Positions 47,040-58,394 of a DNA stretch of 64,000 nucleotides are shown piece after piece. Position numbers and translations under genes: made by a program. Under the pieces are notes generated by a model. That model did no database searches. It saw only the letters and a list, made by a program, of their open reading frames with translations, and was not told the DNA's origin. Location of the stretch: contig CM076191.1 in NCBI GenBank assembly GCA_038277395.1, positions 95,253,104 to 95,317,103 of the forward strand. The letters are read 5' to 3'. Each line of letters starts with the position of its first letter. Within the stretch, counting starts at the first letter, position 1. The DNA is from Dryocosmus kuriphilus (Eukaryota > Arthropoda > Insecta > Hymenoptera > Cynipidae).

Positions 47040-48330
47040 GGAGGGAGGAGGAAATGCCATATACCTGCAAACAACGTGTTGGGGCTCTTCTCGGCAAGCC
47101 GAACCCTACCCACTACACCCTGCCTTCTCCCTTTCCTTCCTTGGCATTGATCCGCCCGGAACCGCTTTCGCATTACTATCAGGGGGTGCCGTTTTACGAC
47201 TTCTACGCTGACTCCAGTGCGTCTTGGATCCTCTTGTCCACTGGGTCTAACCTGAGGGTTGACCTCCTGGCTGTTGCGCGCCGACGAGATGGCGATCTTA
47301 GCGCCAGGTTCTGAGTTTATTCCAGCTGAGCCAATGATGTGCCCCCTACTTCGTAGAGCATCTTCTGCAGCACTTGCTGCGGTTCTAAGCCGCTTGAGTT
47401 ACTGCTCGGGCAACATGTTGCCAAAGGGACAGGTGTGGCAACACGTGTCAGCAACCGGGCTTCTGCGCTAATGCGCCTTAACCCGGCAGCTAACTCACTC
47501 AGACCTTCAGTCGTAGCAGCCATCTCCTCAGTTTGGCAGCACGCTACAGCATACCGCAGCTCCACGAAAGCTAGGATGCGAGGCAACCTCTGCTGCTTCT
47601 CTCGGTGAGGTTCACCCTAGGTGGAGCAGCCAAAGGCGTTCGTCTCCCGAGGAAACCACCCTCACTGCCTCCCCCACATCCCGCTGCTCTCCGAGGCTCC
47701 CTCTCACCAAGTCGTAGACTCGCACGATCTGATTTCTACTGCGCGTGGACGAGGTAGACGTACTCACCCCGCCTCTCACTTCCCATGGACCTTTGAGATG
47801 GCCCTCACCAAAGTGCTGCGCCTCTTCCTCCTCCTTTACTCCACACCTCGATAAGGGACACTACTCCAGTGCTGGTCTATCTGTTATCTGAATCGAAATG
47901 GACGGTTAAAGCCAATCGATTTTCAGGTCGCTGACCTGTCTTCGGATGTCCTTCAGGACGATCCGCGTATTTCAACCCCGGGGCAGGCCGGAATGGTTCA
48001 CCAGCTTCCCCGGGGTTATTCTCCTCTCTTTCTCTTCGGCTCCTCCTTGGTCTTTTATCTGGCGCGTTGTCCCTTCGCGGTGCAGCCTCTTCCAGTCTTT
48101 GTTCTCCGTTTTCCCGGCCCTCCTAGTCTTGCTTCTCCTTTCGATGTTTACCTTATAGCCCATGCTGATACCCTCCTGGGCCCTGGTCTTCTTTGTGACC
48201 AGCTTCTCAAGCTCCGGATCCGCTGGGCGTGCTGAAGAGTACGCCTCCCTCTCTCCCGGCTTGCGCCGTCCTCCGTCCGCTTCCGGCCCGGCTGTCTGTC
48301 TGACGGCGTTCCTTCAAACAATAGCGATGG
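47040..48330 (-). pseudogene. GC-rich segment with gag-like minus-strand fragments
   Basis: Composition jumps to well above the window average. On the minus strand there are two protein-like stretches. One, around 47972-48330, is very Lys/Arg-rich (KVNIERRSKTRRAGKTENKD). The other, 47317-47600, is alanine/leucine-rich (TEEMAATTEGLSELAAGLRR) and continues weakly to 47040. They could be the nucleic-acid-binding part and helical part of a retroelement gag or ORF1. I see no CCHC knuckle or reverse transcriptase. A plus-strand frame at 46907-47314 is an alternative. Low confidence in either. Confidence 0.3.
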
Positions 48331-48619
48331 ATTTTCAGCACATCGATGGGTTGAGAATTTTCACACTCTAACACCGAGGGACATTAGAGCAACGTCGATG
48401 GTTTAGAAATTTTCAATATTGTTTAACTGACTTTTTCGTTAAACATTACACAGTAAGATCTGTGTATTAAACTTTACCTTCATAAACTAATGCGTGGTCG
48501 AGAAAATGCGCGTCATCATGCGTGTTGAACCTGTCGAATAGGACGTGTCGAAACGTGTCTTGAAACTTGGGAATACCCCATTACCAACATAATACGTCAC
48601 CTACAGTATTCGTAGGATA
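48331..48619. other. No gene seen
   Basis: Short spacer. GCGATGGATTTTCAG and CGTCGATGGTTTAGA phrases hint at a degenerate about 60-bp duplication. Confidence 0.35.
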
Positions 48620-49260
48620 GAGAGAGAGAATTTTTGAGACGTAAACTCCAATATCATATCCTTGAAATGCATTCTGTCTTATGCAACATTTGCGAGGACT
48701 TCTACATCTTTATGGGTGTGAGAAGGGGTGCTCCCAGGGTAAGGGGGAGTTGTTTTTCCACCAATTTTCGTATCTCTGGCTATTGCGCAGTGACTTCATT
48801 AAGAAGCTTAGCACGTACAGCTCTCGAAAGTCTTTTATTAGTCTGGAACAGGAACCCTACATTACCAGAAATAACGGAAAATGACACGCCTCACCTTCAG
48901 CAGATTCCTACAGATTACCGACTAAGGGTAATTACCTGACCAGATTCCTACCTTACCGCGCCTGATGGTAACAAATATTGCTGTATTTCTACGCTCTGAA
49001 CCAGATTCCTGATTACAATACCGGCGGCTGTTTGTGGCGCCATCTGTCGTCATCAACGCGAAGCTCGTCGCGGTCATTTAGTCTGGAACAGAACCCTTCC
49101 TTACGACTAAAGGTAATGCCGACTGTCGATAACTTAGCACGGACACGAACCACTGAGGGAGTAGTGGCGCCATCTGTCGGCGACAGCGCGAAGCTTGTCG
49201 TGGTGCGCCAGAAACCCCCTAGCTATACTACTTTTATCCGATCGTAGAATTGCGTACTTT
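48620..49260. repeat. Degenerate tandem duplication with GGCGCCATCTGTCG motif
   Basis: TGGCGCCATCTGTCG occurs at about 49034 and 49163, each followed by CGCGAAGCTYGTCG. TTAGTCTGGAACAG occurs at about 48838 and 49078. CAGATTCCTAC occurs twice near 48900 and 48940. The segment looks like two or three diverged copies of a unit of about 120-240 bp. Overlapping open frames are not conserved between copies. Confidence 0.5.
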
Positions 49261-49504
49261 GACTCTCTGCCGAAGTCAGAAGGGACTTAGTTCACTGCGT
49301 AGCAAATTGACTTGTAAATTGAGATTATTTGACTGATTTCAGAGGACTAAGTGTACAATTTAACTACTTGTAATTTGAGATTTATTTAACTATTTCAGAG
49401 GCACTAACATGTACCATATGTAACTGCTGAGGAACGTAAAGACGTCGATTCCTCAAAGAATAGAGGTTTTATAGTAATTCCGTCCCCTTGTTAGGAGGTA
49501 ATCT

Positions 49505-49617
49505 TGATGCAAATCTGTATAATGGCACGTGCGATGTAAATCTGTACTTCGGGCACGTGCGACGCAATTTTTTACTTCGGCAAGTGCGATGCAATTTTTC
49601 TACATCGGCACGCGCGA
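49505..49617 (+). repeat. 28-bp minisatellite, 4 copies
   Basis: Units such as GATGTAAATCTGTACTTCGG then GCACGTGC repeat four times with a few changes. Confidence 0.85.
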
Positions 49618-50268
49618 ATAGGAACTGGGAGATGAAGACAGTCGACACTCGGGTGTCGTGTTTTAAATTTTCAATCGGATGATCGATGCATGTTATGTCT
49701 CCTGTATCTTCTCGTACCCTTTTTAGATGTAGTATGTTTCTTAATTCTATGGTATCACAAAATGTGAGCATGTTAGTTATTTGCTGGCATTCATTCTTAA
49801 CAATCTATTGATTGTTTTTTCTTTAAGTTAATAAGATATTCTCATCTCTAACACATATATTTGAGTCTAATAGTGCAGGCGCACGAAGTCTTACTCGTTC
49901 TGCCATTTCTATTTATCATAGTTGTCCATGACTCGTTTTATCTTTAGTAAGACGATTATTCGTAATCTCTATATATAAGCCTTACGGCGAGATTTTAAAA
50001 TTATATTCAACATTAAAATCGCGGACTATAACAGTCACTCCCTTTTTGGAGAATCCGCGTCCCGCTGAGCTTAGAATTTCTTATCAAAGTAAACGATTCA
50101 AGAACTAGCTATTAAAATTAATGATTCTATGTTTGATCTCCTGCATAAAAATGCCTCTAGAATCCCGCCTTAAAATCCTCATAGGTATTCGGACGGAATT
50201 TAAGGTTTTGTATGAGTTTTTGAAAGAGGGTTTTGTTCCATTTGATTGAAAGAGGCTTTAATGTAGAT

Positions 50269-50655
50269 CTTATGAGGTTGAAGTTGGATCTCTATTAGGG
50301 ATCTTAGAAGTAAACTAAGGGACTCTGTCCTCGCTTATTCAGCGCGCGTCTACTCGAGGTTTCTCTGTGCGTTTATTTCGGTTTCTAAGTGGATCTAATT
50401 CGGATGAACTGGGCTTCTAATATGATCCTATGATGTTTAAGTGGATCGCTATAAGGACCTAAGAGTAAACTAAAGGACGGACATTTGTCCTCGTTTATTT
50501 CAGCGCTTAAGAAAGGTCCCTACGAGGTTTGTATGTGCGTTTAATGTGAGTTTTGACATGTTTCTAAGTGTATTTAAATCGGGGGTGAACTCGGTTCTGA
50601 AATCAATCTTATGAGGTTTGAGATTGGATCCTATTGGGGACTGCATCCTCTTTTT
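50269..50655 (+). repeat. ~165-bp tandem repeat, about 2.3 copies
   Basis: Units begin CTTATGAGGTTGAAGTTGGA (50269), a diverged CCTATGATGTTTAAGTGGAT (50427) and CTTATGAGGTTTGAGATTGG (about 50608). Each has GTAAACTAA(A)GGAC, a GTCCTCG(T/C)TTATT phrase and a GTGCGTTTA phrase. No protein conserved across units. Confidence 0.75.
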
Positions 50656-52174
50656 GGCTTGGCGATTCATCATGGATATTTTCGATGCGTTGTTCTTGGT
50701 AATCGAGCGTGGTTTTAGGAATGTTCTTCGCATCTATTATTCTTAGAAACCTCTGTTTATTTTGTAGCTTCTTAATAACATTTAGATTTCTTTACTCTCG
50801 CGTGACCTATTGAGGCAAATTAATTTTTTTCTCCAACCATATCTAGCAGACTCATACTACAGTGTTCTGGCCACAATATCCGTCCGCCGAAAAATTATCT
50901 TTTACTAATGATCTGTCATCCATTGGACTTGTAATCGCTGCAAAAAGTGGGGTTATACTTTATGAAGTCATTATGTTATATTAAGACATATACAGTTTTA
51001 CAAAAACAAGTAAAAAAAAGAGACATGCTATGAGAAATGGGAGAAGAGATGATTTTGTTAAAGTATCTGTCTCTGTCTTAAAGAAAATCATTCTAGTGTA
51101 AAATAGTTAATATTTACCTTACCGTCACACCGCATTCAACTTTGACTGGATCAATAGGCTGGGTTTTTTTTTCTCGCCGAAATCGTCAAATAAGCATTGT
51201 TCGATGTATAATAATCCAGTCATCATCCGTACTTGCTTCATATACGTCATCCGGTATAATTCTGCTAGTGCAAATATTATTTCCTATCAAACATTAGATA
51301 CAAGTCGTGTTGACCTTTAGAAAAGCTTACAAATTCTAAATTCAGAACTTCTTAAGCCCACAACATCATAATCCACAACGTACACCTGGTCAATAAAACA
51401 AAAAAATAAGAAGTCTGTAATTAATAAAAAAATAGTCTTTATTTAGTTTTTTTTTTTTTGTTTTCTTTAGGACAAGATACTATTCACCTATATGATGGCA
51501 TAGATCTACTAGTGGGTGCCGCTAATATTTAGTTACAATCTCTACCAAAAAGTAATGTAATTGGTTAGGAGGAGTTGAGAGATATCGCTAAGGTACTATC
51601 TAAGACTAATGGAGCAATCTTTTAGTTGGATACACACGCTAAATGTAGGCACCTCATAAGTAATCTTAACGTATCTAAGTGAATAATATTCACTTAATTT
51701 GTGGGCTTTAAAATTGGAACAATTAATACAATGAAAATGATACTAATTTTAGTTTTTCATAATATGCTTCGTCGTGCGTTATTAATGTATTCGATAAGGA
51801 CAATTAAAGAAAACTATAAAGAAGAGGAATCGTATTTATTATTCTGGCGGTAAGGACAAAAATAAAAACTTTTTTTTTTTTTTTTTTTTACCGCCAACTC
51901 AGAACGGTCCAAAAAGAAACATAAATTTTATTTATATTAAATCATTTTTTGAAACACAGGCAAGAGACTTAAAAAAATTAAATTTTTCGTTATATTTTGT
52001 GAGAAAAAATTTCCAATATTGTGTGGTGATTATGATAGTCTTTGTAACATTGAATCTCACTCTTAAACACATATACCAGTACTTTTCGTTACATCGACGC
52101 TTGAAAGGTTTTGCACAGAAGTTTGCCGTCTACACTGGCAAACCTGGCACCACTTATTTGACCAATATTTTCTT
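50656..52174. other. No gene recognised
   Basis: Moderate composition falling back to AT-rich. Poly(T) at about 51871-51889. Nothing coding recognised. Confidence 0.4.
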
Positions 52175-53700
52175 TTGAAACTTGTTCGCACATTCTCTTC
52201 ACGCGTTTCGCTCGCAAGATTGAGCAGATCCTAGGGCGCGCGAATTATGGTGGTGGTCGTCGCTCTTGTCGCATCTCCGAGCATGTTTGTGAACCTCGCG
52301 CTTAGTGCCGCTCGGTTTCTGCGTTACTTGATCTTAAACTTTCAAAGTCTTTACTTTTTTAATGAAAATTATTAAATTGGTCTTTGTTGTTTGTGAAAAT
52401 TAGTGAAACAAAAATTATTCTACTTAAGGCTCTATCGGCCTTAAGGAATGCATTCTCGCACACGATTACTCGAACTTACGCGCGACTCGACAATTTAATT
52501 GTTTTTTAATCTACATTATCGAATAGTAAAGTTTTTTTGTGAATTTCTACATTTTCTAAATTTCCAGCAATACAGGTTTTGACTCTTAAAAGTAAAACGA
52601 TCAGTCTTACAAAAAAAAATGGTCTAAAAAAAAGTGTACATATTCTTCAGGTAAATAATTTGACATCTTAATATTTTTTTGTGTTTGCATATTTTGACCA
52701 GAAATAGAATTAAAATAAGAGAATTAACACTTTTTCGTATCTAGCATATTTTACCGAAAAGTGGATTTTTTGATTTTGTAAAAACCGTTTTTGATGGATG
52801 AAACCATAACTGCTAGTTAAAATTAATATTTAAACATATAAACTATATTATCCTTTAAATGGAATCTTCAATAAGTTCTCAAAAATCTTTAAGTAAAAGT
52901 ATTCAATACTTTATGTTTTATAACAAATTTTCTCGCCAGGGTGGCGACCACACCAATCTGGCAAGTATGTGATTCTACAGAAGTGTCGCAAACACGGGGT
53001 GAATGTGGGTGGTTTAACGAACTCGTCCTTTATTTTTTCGACCGTGGCATGATACGAAAAAATGATAATAAACAAAGTTGTTCACCTCAAAAAGATCTAC
53101 AATTTGCTCTCTATCATTTTTCTGAACAGACGCGTAGTTCTTGAGTTATTCGTGAAATATGTTATGAAATATAAAGAAACAACTTTTCAGAAAAAACTAT
53201 GCAATATATGAGAAAATATTAGGAAGCAGAATTGTTCACCTTGGAAAGAGCTACACAATTTATTTATAAGCCCATAGTTTACTTGTAACAATCGAAATCC
53301 TGCATTGTGAAAATTTGGAAAAATCACAAAAAAACTTTACCAATTACAATGTGTTTCAAAAAAAATTTAATTGTCGAGCGCGAAGCGCGAGTGTCAGGAT
53401 GAGAATGTATTCCTAAGGTCGATAGAGCCTTAAGTAAAATAATTTCTTTTGTAATTTTTAATAAAAAATTCAAATTTAATAATCTCATTAAAAGTAGGTG
53501 TTTTGAAATTTAAGACACAAGTAACGAATACTGAGCACAATGTGCAAGGACCAAAAAACATCGAGCGCGAGGCGCGACGCTTATATATATCGGAGCGCGA
53601 AGGGGGACGACCATCAGAATCGGGTGCCCCAGGCGCGCTCATACTGCGCGCCAGGCGCGCGATGAGAATGTGCCCGCGAAGCGGGCAGATTTTTTTTGTA
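52175..53700. mobile_element. FB-C copies 4 and 5: inverted pair around a spacer
   Basis: Left unit 52175-52840 starts TTGTTCGCACATTCTCTTCA and runs in the same direction as copy 2 until GGATGAAACCATAACTGCTA, where it stops. The right unit, 53015-53700, runs in reverse: ACGAACTCGTCCTT, then AAAGTTGTTCACCTCAAAAA, CGAGCGCGAAGCGCGAGTGT (53374) and the end GAGAATGTGCCCGCGAAGCG. A 175-bp unique spacer separates them. This gives a palindrome whose two outer ends are both the CGCGC-type end, the reverse of copy 1. Confidence 0.8.
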
Positions 53701-53983
53701 ATATCCTTGTAAAAAATCGATAGCATATTGATTTGACTGTTTGATTAAATAGATCTTGAAAATAAAACTAAGTTCCAAATAAACTTATTAAGAGAAATTA
53801 GTTTTTACGAAGGTATTCAAAAATAAAGGTTATTTCCATGCATTTGGTCCTTTGTTTTCCCCTCACTACCTGAAGAAATGAAGGTAGCTAGCGATGAAGT
53901 GAAGACACCTAATTTAAAATTGGATGGTTAAAATTGACAGTTTTAAATCTGAAACCGGAAAAAATCTAAAAAGTGCACAACTT

Positions 53984-54130
53984 GCTCCACTCGTGAATAG
54001 TGGGTTTCCGGTTCAAATCCGGGCCGAGGTAGATTTTTTCTCGTTTTTAAAAAATTATTTAGACAGCAATCGAATTTAAAATTTTAAAATCTGAAATAAA
54101 TTTAAATTTAAATTATACTGTCGATAATAA
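53984..54130 (+). repeat. tRNA-derived SINE-like unit, copy 1 (degenerate head)
   Basis: CTCCACTCGTGAATAGTGGG and CCGGTTCAAATCCGGGCCG match the anticodon arm and T arm (B box) of the unit at 54263. The 5' part with the A box is lost. The tail after TAGATTTTTTCTCG matches the other copy for about 80 bp. Confidence 0.65.
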
Positions 54131-54262
54131 CTTATATTAAAAACTATATCCAGATTCGTGAAATATTCTGGTTTTAAATTTATTCAAATTGAAAAACTTC
54201 ACAGGTATAGGTGCAAACCCGTGTCATCCGTTGAATAAGAGAAACGAGAAACGATCTACTGG

Positions 54263-54451
54263 GCCCGGTGGCGTAATTGGAAAACGCTCCACTCGTGAAT
54301 AGTGGCGTTTCCCGGGTTTAAATCCGGGCCGGGTAGATTTTTTCTCGTTGTCTAAAAATTATTTGACAGCAATCGAATTAAATTTAACATCTGAAAAATT
54401 AAAATTAATTAATTTTAAAAAAAACTTTCATTTAAATAATTTTAAAGATTA
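54263..54451 (+). repeat. tRNA-derived SINE-like unit, copy 2 (truncated by gap)
   Basis: GCCCGGTGGCGTAATTGGAA starts a cloverleaf-like head: D arm, anticodon arm CCACT/AGTGG, and T arm CCCGGGTTTAAATCCGGG. It is followed by a partly matching acceptor strand CCGGG. The anticodon loop (CGTGAAT) lacks U at position 33, so it is not a working tRNA. The body runs into the gap. Confidence 0.65.
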
Positions 54452-54951
54452 NNNNNNNNNNNNNNNNNNNNNNNNNNNNNNNNNNNNNNNNNNNNNNNNN
54501 NNNNNNNNNNNNNNNNNNNNNNNNNNNNNNNNNNNNNNNNNNNNNNNNNNNNNNNNNNNNNNNNNNNNNNNNNNNNNNNNNNNNNNNNNNNNNNNNNNNN
54601 NNNNNNNNNNNNNNNNNNNNNNNNNNNNNNNNNNNNNNNNNNNNNNNNNNNNNNNNNNNNNNNNNNNNNNNNNNNNNNNNNNNNNNNNNNNNNNNNNNNN
54701 NNNNNNNNNNNNNNNNNNNNNNNNNNNNNNNNNNNNNNNNNNNNNNNNNNNNNNNNNNNNNNNNNNNNNNNNNNNNNNNNNNNNNNNNNNNNNNNNNNNN
54801 NNNNNNNNNNNNNNNNNNNNNNNNNNNNNNNNNNNNNNNNNNNNNNNNNNNNNNNNNNNNNNNNNNNNNNNNNNNNNNNNNNNNNNNNNNNNNNNNNNNN
54901 NNNNNNNNNNNNNNNNNNNNNNNNNNNNNNNNNNNNNNNNNNNNNNNNNNN
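54452..54951. other. Assembly gap (500 N)
   Basis: Exactly 500 N. Frames through it are artefacts. Sequence to the right up to about 58300 has many inflated homopolymers and looks less accurate. Confidence 1.
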
Positions 54952-55299
54952 GTTTTAAAAAATCTGAATCGTATTTCGTTCAACAATTTTGCCTTTTTTT
55001 GGTGTGTTTTTGGGAGATGAAACATGAGCCAACGGTAAAGAATAAAGAAATAAGGAAATATGCTTTTTTTCGTCAAAACACCACTTTTTTTGTGGCCCTT
55101 TTTTTTTTATTAATTCTCAATTTAATATTGTTTTTACTGAAACAGATAAAGTTTTGTAGAAGAAATTTAAAATATATTATTTATTTTATTGAAATATTGG
55201 TACGGAGGACACTTTTTTAAACCTTTGTTCTAATGAACGATTAAAAAAAAAAAAGTTTTGTATAAAATACTTTTTAAAAATAATTTTTCAAAATAAACT

Positions 55300-56000
55300 T
55301 TTCTACCCTCCCTGGGGATAAACATGACCTTGTAGTTGGGGGGAGGGTTGGGGGTTAATGGACGAGCGACCTGGAGTAGTGAATCAGAGGATGTATGTGA
55401 GAATGCGGCCCGCTCTGGGGAACTGGGGACTCTGGTCTGCGGGGCCCCTGAGCAAGAAGTGATCCTTCCCGGGGGTAATGGCAAAGCCTTTCCTGGAATA
55501 TCGAGGGCGCAAAGTATTTTATACTCACCTTTTAAACCCAAATCGCCAAAAGGGGAGGTTCCTAAGGGGACGGCGGCGGCTCCTAAGGGACGGCTTCAAA
55601 GGGACGGTTCCAAAAGGGGACGGCTCCAAGGAGACGGCTCCAAAGTGGCGAAGGAGAGAAATTCCGGGCAGTCAGGGATCCTCACAAGGGGTTTTTGAAC
55701 AACGGACTTCATCTGGAGCAGCTCCTCATGCCCGTCATTTGGGTGGGAGGAGAAGGGGCTCCACGAGCACCCCCTTGAACAGGTTGATGAAAGGGTTTGG
55801 GCTCTGAAACCACAGGGCCTGACTTTGTACACGCACGGGGGGGGACTTGTTTCCACAACAGAGTGCATGGAAATGCGGTGTGGCACAATGGAATTATAGT
55901 TGAGTGGCGGGGAGGAGGTGGTTTTAGTGGGGTAGGGGCTGTCAGGCCGAGCCCCACACTCGTCCTTTCAAAAGGGTTTCCACCTCCTCCTCCGCCAAAC
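55300..56000. other. GC-rich island with ~15-bp minisatellite
   Basis: About 700 bp far richer in G than its surroundings. At 55555-55640, about six units of GGGACGGCTCCAAA type repeat, giving a plus-frame peptide of the KGDGSKETAPK kind. Open frames occur on both strands: 55336-55698, 55478-55807 and 55797-56132 plus; 55709-56017 minus. The plus strand reads LEQVDERVWALKPQGLTLYT near 55770, which looks protein-like, but I recognise no family. It could be a retroelement fragment or an artefact at a gap edge. Confidence 0.35.
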
Positions 56001-56689
56001 AAACAAAAAATCCACAAAAAAAAATACTTTCAACTATTTAAATATTCGAATGTTAGCATACTCGAACATTCCCCTCAAAATCAGTACACAAAATTTTTGT
56101 TGACTACACAGTTGCTAAATTTTTGGGTTTAAGTGAAATTTATAGTGATTTTAACTGGTAGTCGAGTTAATACCCTCTCGAAAACGCTATTTTTTCATAT
56201 TGGGGGATACTTATAATATATCGACTGGAACAGAAAGGGAGAACGTACTGGGCATACGAGAAGGGTAAAAGAATGTTCTGCTCGAGCAATTACAACGTTT
56301 AAAATTAGTTTCGGAAATTATTGTTCACAAAGGATCGGAGAAAATTTGAGCACAATATGCTGCTAATTGTGAGGAATTTCTGCTGCCGTAAAAATTCAGA
56401 ATAACCTAAAAAGTGTGGTCCGCCTGCAAAAATTCCCTTCGGTCAGAGCTTCAGAATGTCCCCTCGGGTTTGTAATCTTCGTTAAATTTTGTATATCTTT
56501 TACACCCGTTTAATGCAATTAAATAATTAAATATTTTACAACAGGTGTATTGTCTCAATGCAGACCGCCCAAATCTTCGGAAAAAAAATAGCTCGCGAGC
56601 TTTTTAAAACATATTCAGTCCAATCAACAAATTTTAGAAGATTTTACATGAAATACCAGAAACATACAAGAAAACGTGGCGAGTGAACA

Positions 56690-58290
56690 TTTTTACAATC
56701 TCATCAAAAGAAGGTATTAATTATTTTATTGTAAAAAAAAAATTGACTTTCGCCGCGGATTTTCCAGAAAATCCTCCAACGTTTTTGAGAGCTTCCTGAA
56801 TTCGAAAAAAACGGTATTTTTTTTTTAACGACCGGTGTCTGTCCCCTGTTCCCTGTTTATTCGTCGGGTCGTCCGTCCCGTTTTCCCGTCCGCCGTTTGT
56901 CCCGTTGTCCGTCCCGTTTGGTTGTCTTTTGTCGTGTGAGCCCCCTGTTATTTCCCCCGATAACTTTTCCGGAAAAGGAACTAATAAGAATTATGATTGC
57001 GCTTTTGTTTACAAATATTCTTTTAAGGGGTTAAAAATAGTGAAAGGAAGAGTTCATTAAAACCAGCGTATTTATTGACCAACGGATTAATGGTTTTTTT
57101 ATCCATCAAAACACGGTTTTTCACACAAAAATCCCAATAAAATCCATATTTTCGGGCTAAAACTATGGAGAGTCACCCAAATAAAAAAAATAAGGAAAAT
57201 TAAATTGTTCCATCTCAAAAAAAAATCTAAAAAATTTTTGTCCTGAAACCGTTTATTTTTTGAATTCAATATGATCGGTTTTTTTGTTATTAATCAAGAA
57301 AACGCTATTAAAAATAAAAAAACTCTGTCTTCCCGCCAAAATTAATTATTCCAATACACAAAAAAAATGGTCGAAAACCAAAGTGTATTCAAATTTCAAA
57401 AAAGAACTAACAAATTTTTGTTTTTAAACCATTTTTGAGATAAAATGTACGTTTTTTATGCCTTTAAACGAGAAAACTTGTTTTCTGTACAAAATCAAAA
57501 ATTTCTATTTTTCCCGCCGTAAAAAACCCTTTTTTAAAAAAAAAAAAAATAAAAATGGGGGGGGGGGGCCCCCCCAAAAAAGGGGAAAATAATCGCGAAA
57601 AAATAAATAATAAAACAACAGATGTTTTTACGCCCCCTTTAACAAAGGTTCAACACATTTTACTTACTATATTTTTTTTGTGAGCCAACGCCCCGTAAGT
57701 TTTTTGAGTTATTCCGTGACATATGTTTATGAAAATTATAAAAGAAAACCACTTTTTTCATCAAAACTAGCAAGATATAGATAAAAATATTAACAAGCAA
57801 AAATTGTTCCCCCCCGTGGAAAGAGCTACAAAATTTAAATTTATAGATAAGACTTAATCGTTTACTTTTACTTTTAATAAAATCGAAAATCCTGTATTGT
57901 GAAAAAATTTTGGAAATCAACAGAAAGCTTTTACCAATTCTACAATGTGGTTTAGAAAAAAAAAGTAATTTATCGAGCGAGCGCGAAGCGCGAGTGTTCC
58001 CATGGTCATGAGAATGTAATTCCTTAAGGGCGATAGAGCCTTAAGTAAAATAATTTCTTTTGTAATTTTTTAATTTAAAGGTTTATAATACGATTCATAA
58101 CATAAAAAACCGAGCGCGCGAGCGCGAGGGTGATAATGTAAATCGAGCGCCAAGCGCGAGTCCAGAACGTAAAAGAACGTATCGAGCGCGAAAGCGCGAG
58201 TGCCACCACAGAACGCGCGCGCCCCCTAGGCGCGCTCATAACTTGCGCGCGATGAGAATGTGCCCGCGATGCGGGCAGATTGTTTCTTGT
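56690..58290 (-). mobile_element. FB-C copy 6: full-length but noisy, reverse orientation
   Basis: The left end is CAATCTCATCAAAAGAAGGT then ATTA, and the right end is GAGAATGTGCCCGCGATGCG then GGCAGATT. All FB-C modules are present, including the TTCCTTAAGGGCGATAGAGC block at 58020 and three CGAGCGC..GCGCGAG palindromes (57970-58200). Compared with other copies it has dozens of small insertions and stretched homopolymers, such as nine G then seven C at about 57557-57573. This raises its length to 1.6 kb and suggests consensus errors. Confidence 0.8.
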
Positions 58291-58394
58291 ACGAACTCAG
58301 CGGATGATGATTGATTTTAATGAACGACGTAGGATGAATCGTCATATTTGTCGCTAAAGAAAATTTTTTAAGAAGATTATTTCGTAGTCAATAT

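Noticed and set aside
18775..54335. Functional tRNA genes
   Set aside because: All three tRNA-like sites (18775, 40331-40590, 54263) fail to close a full cloverleaf or lack invariant bases.
54348..55220. 290-codon and 214-codon frames across the second gap
   Set aside because: The bulk is N; the real parts are AT-rich with no domain.
5840..58200. CRISPR-like or bacterial REP-like arrays from repeated CGAGCGCGAAGCGCGAG
   Set aside because: Spacing is irregular and tied to FB-C modules; no regular repeat-spacer pattern and the context is eukaryotic.
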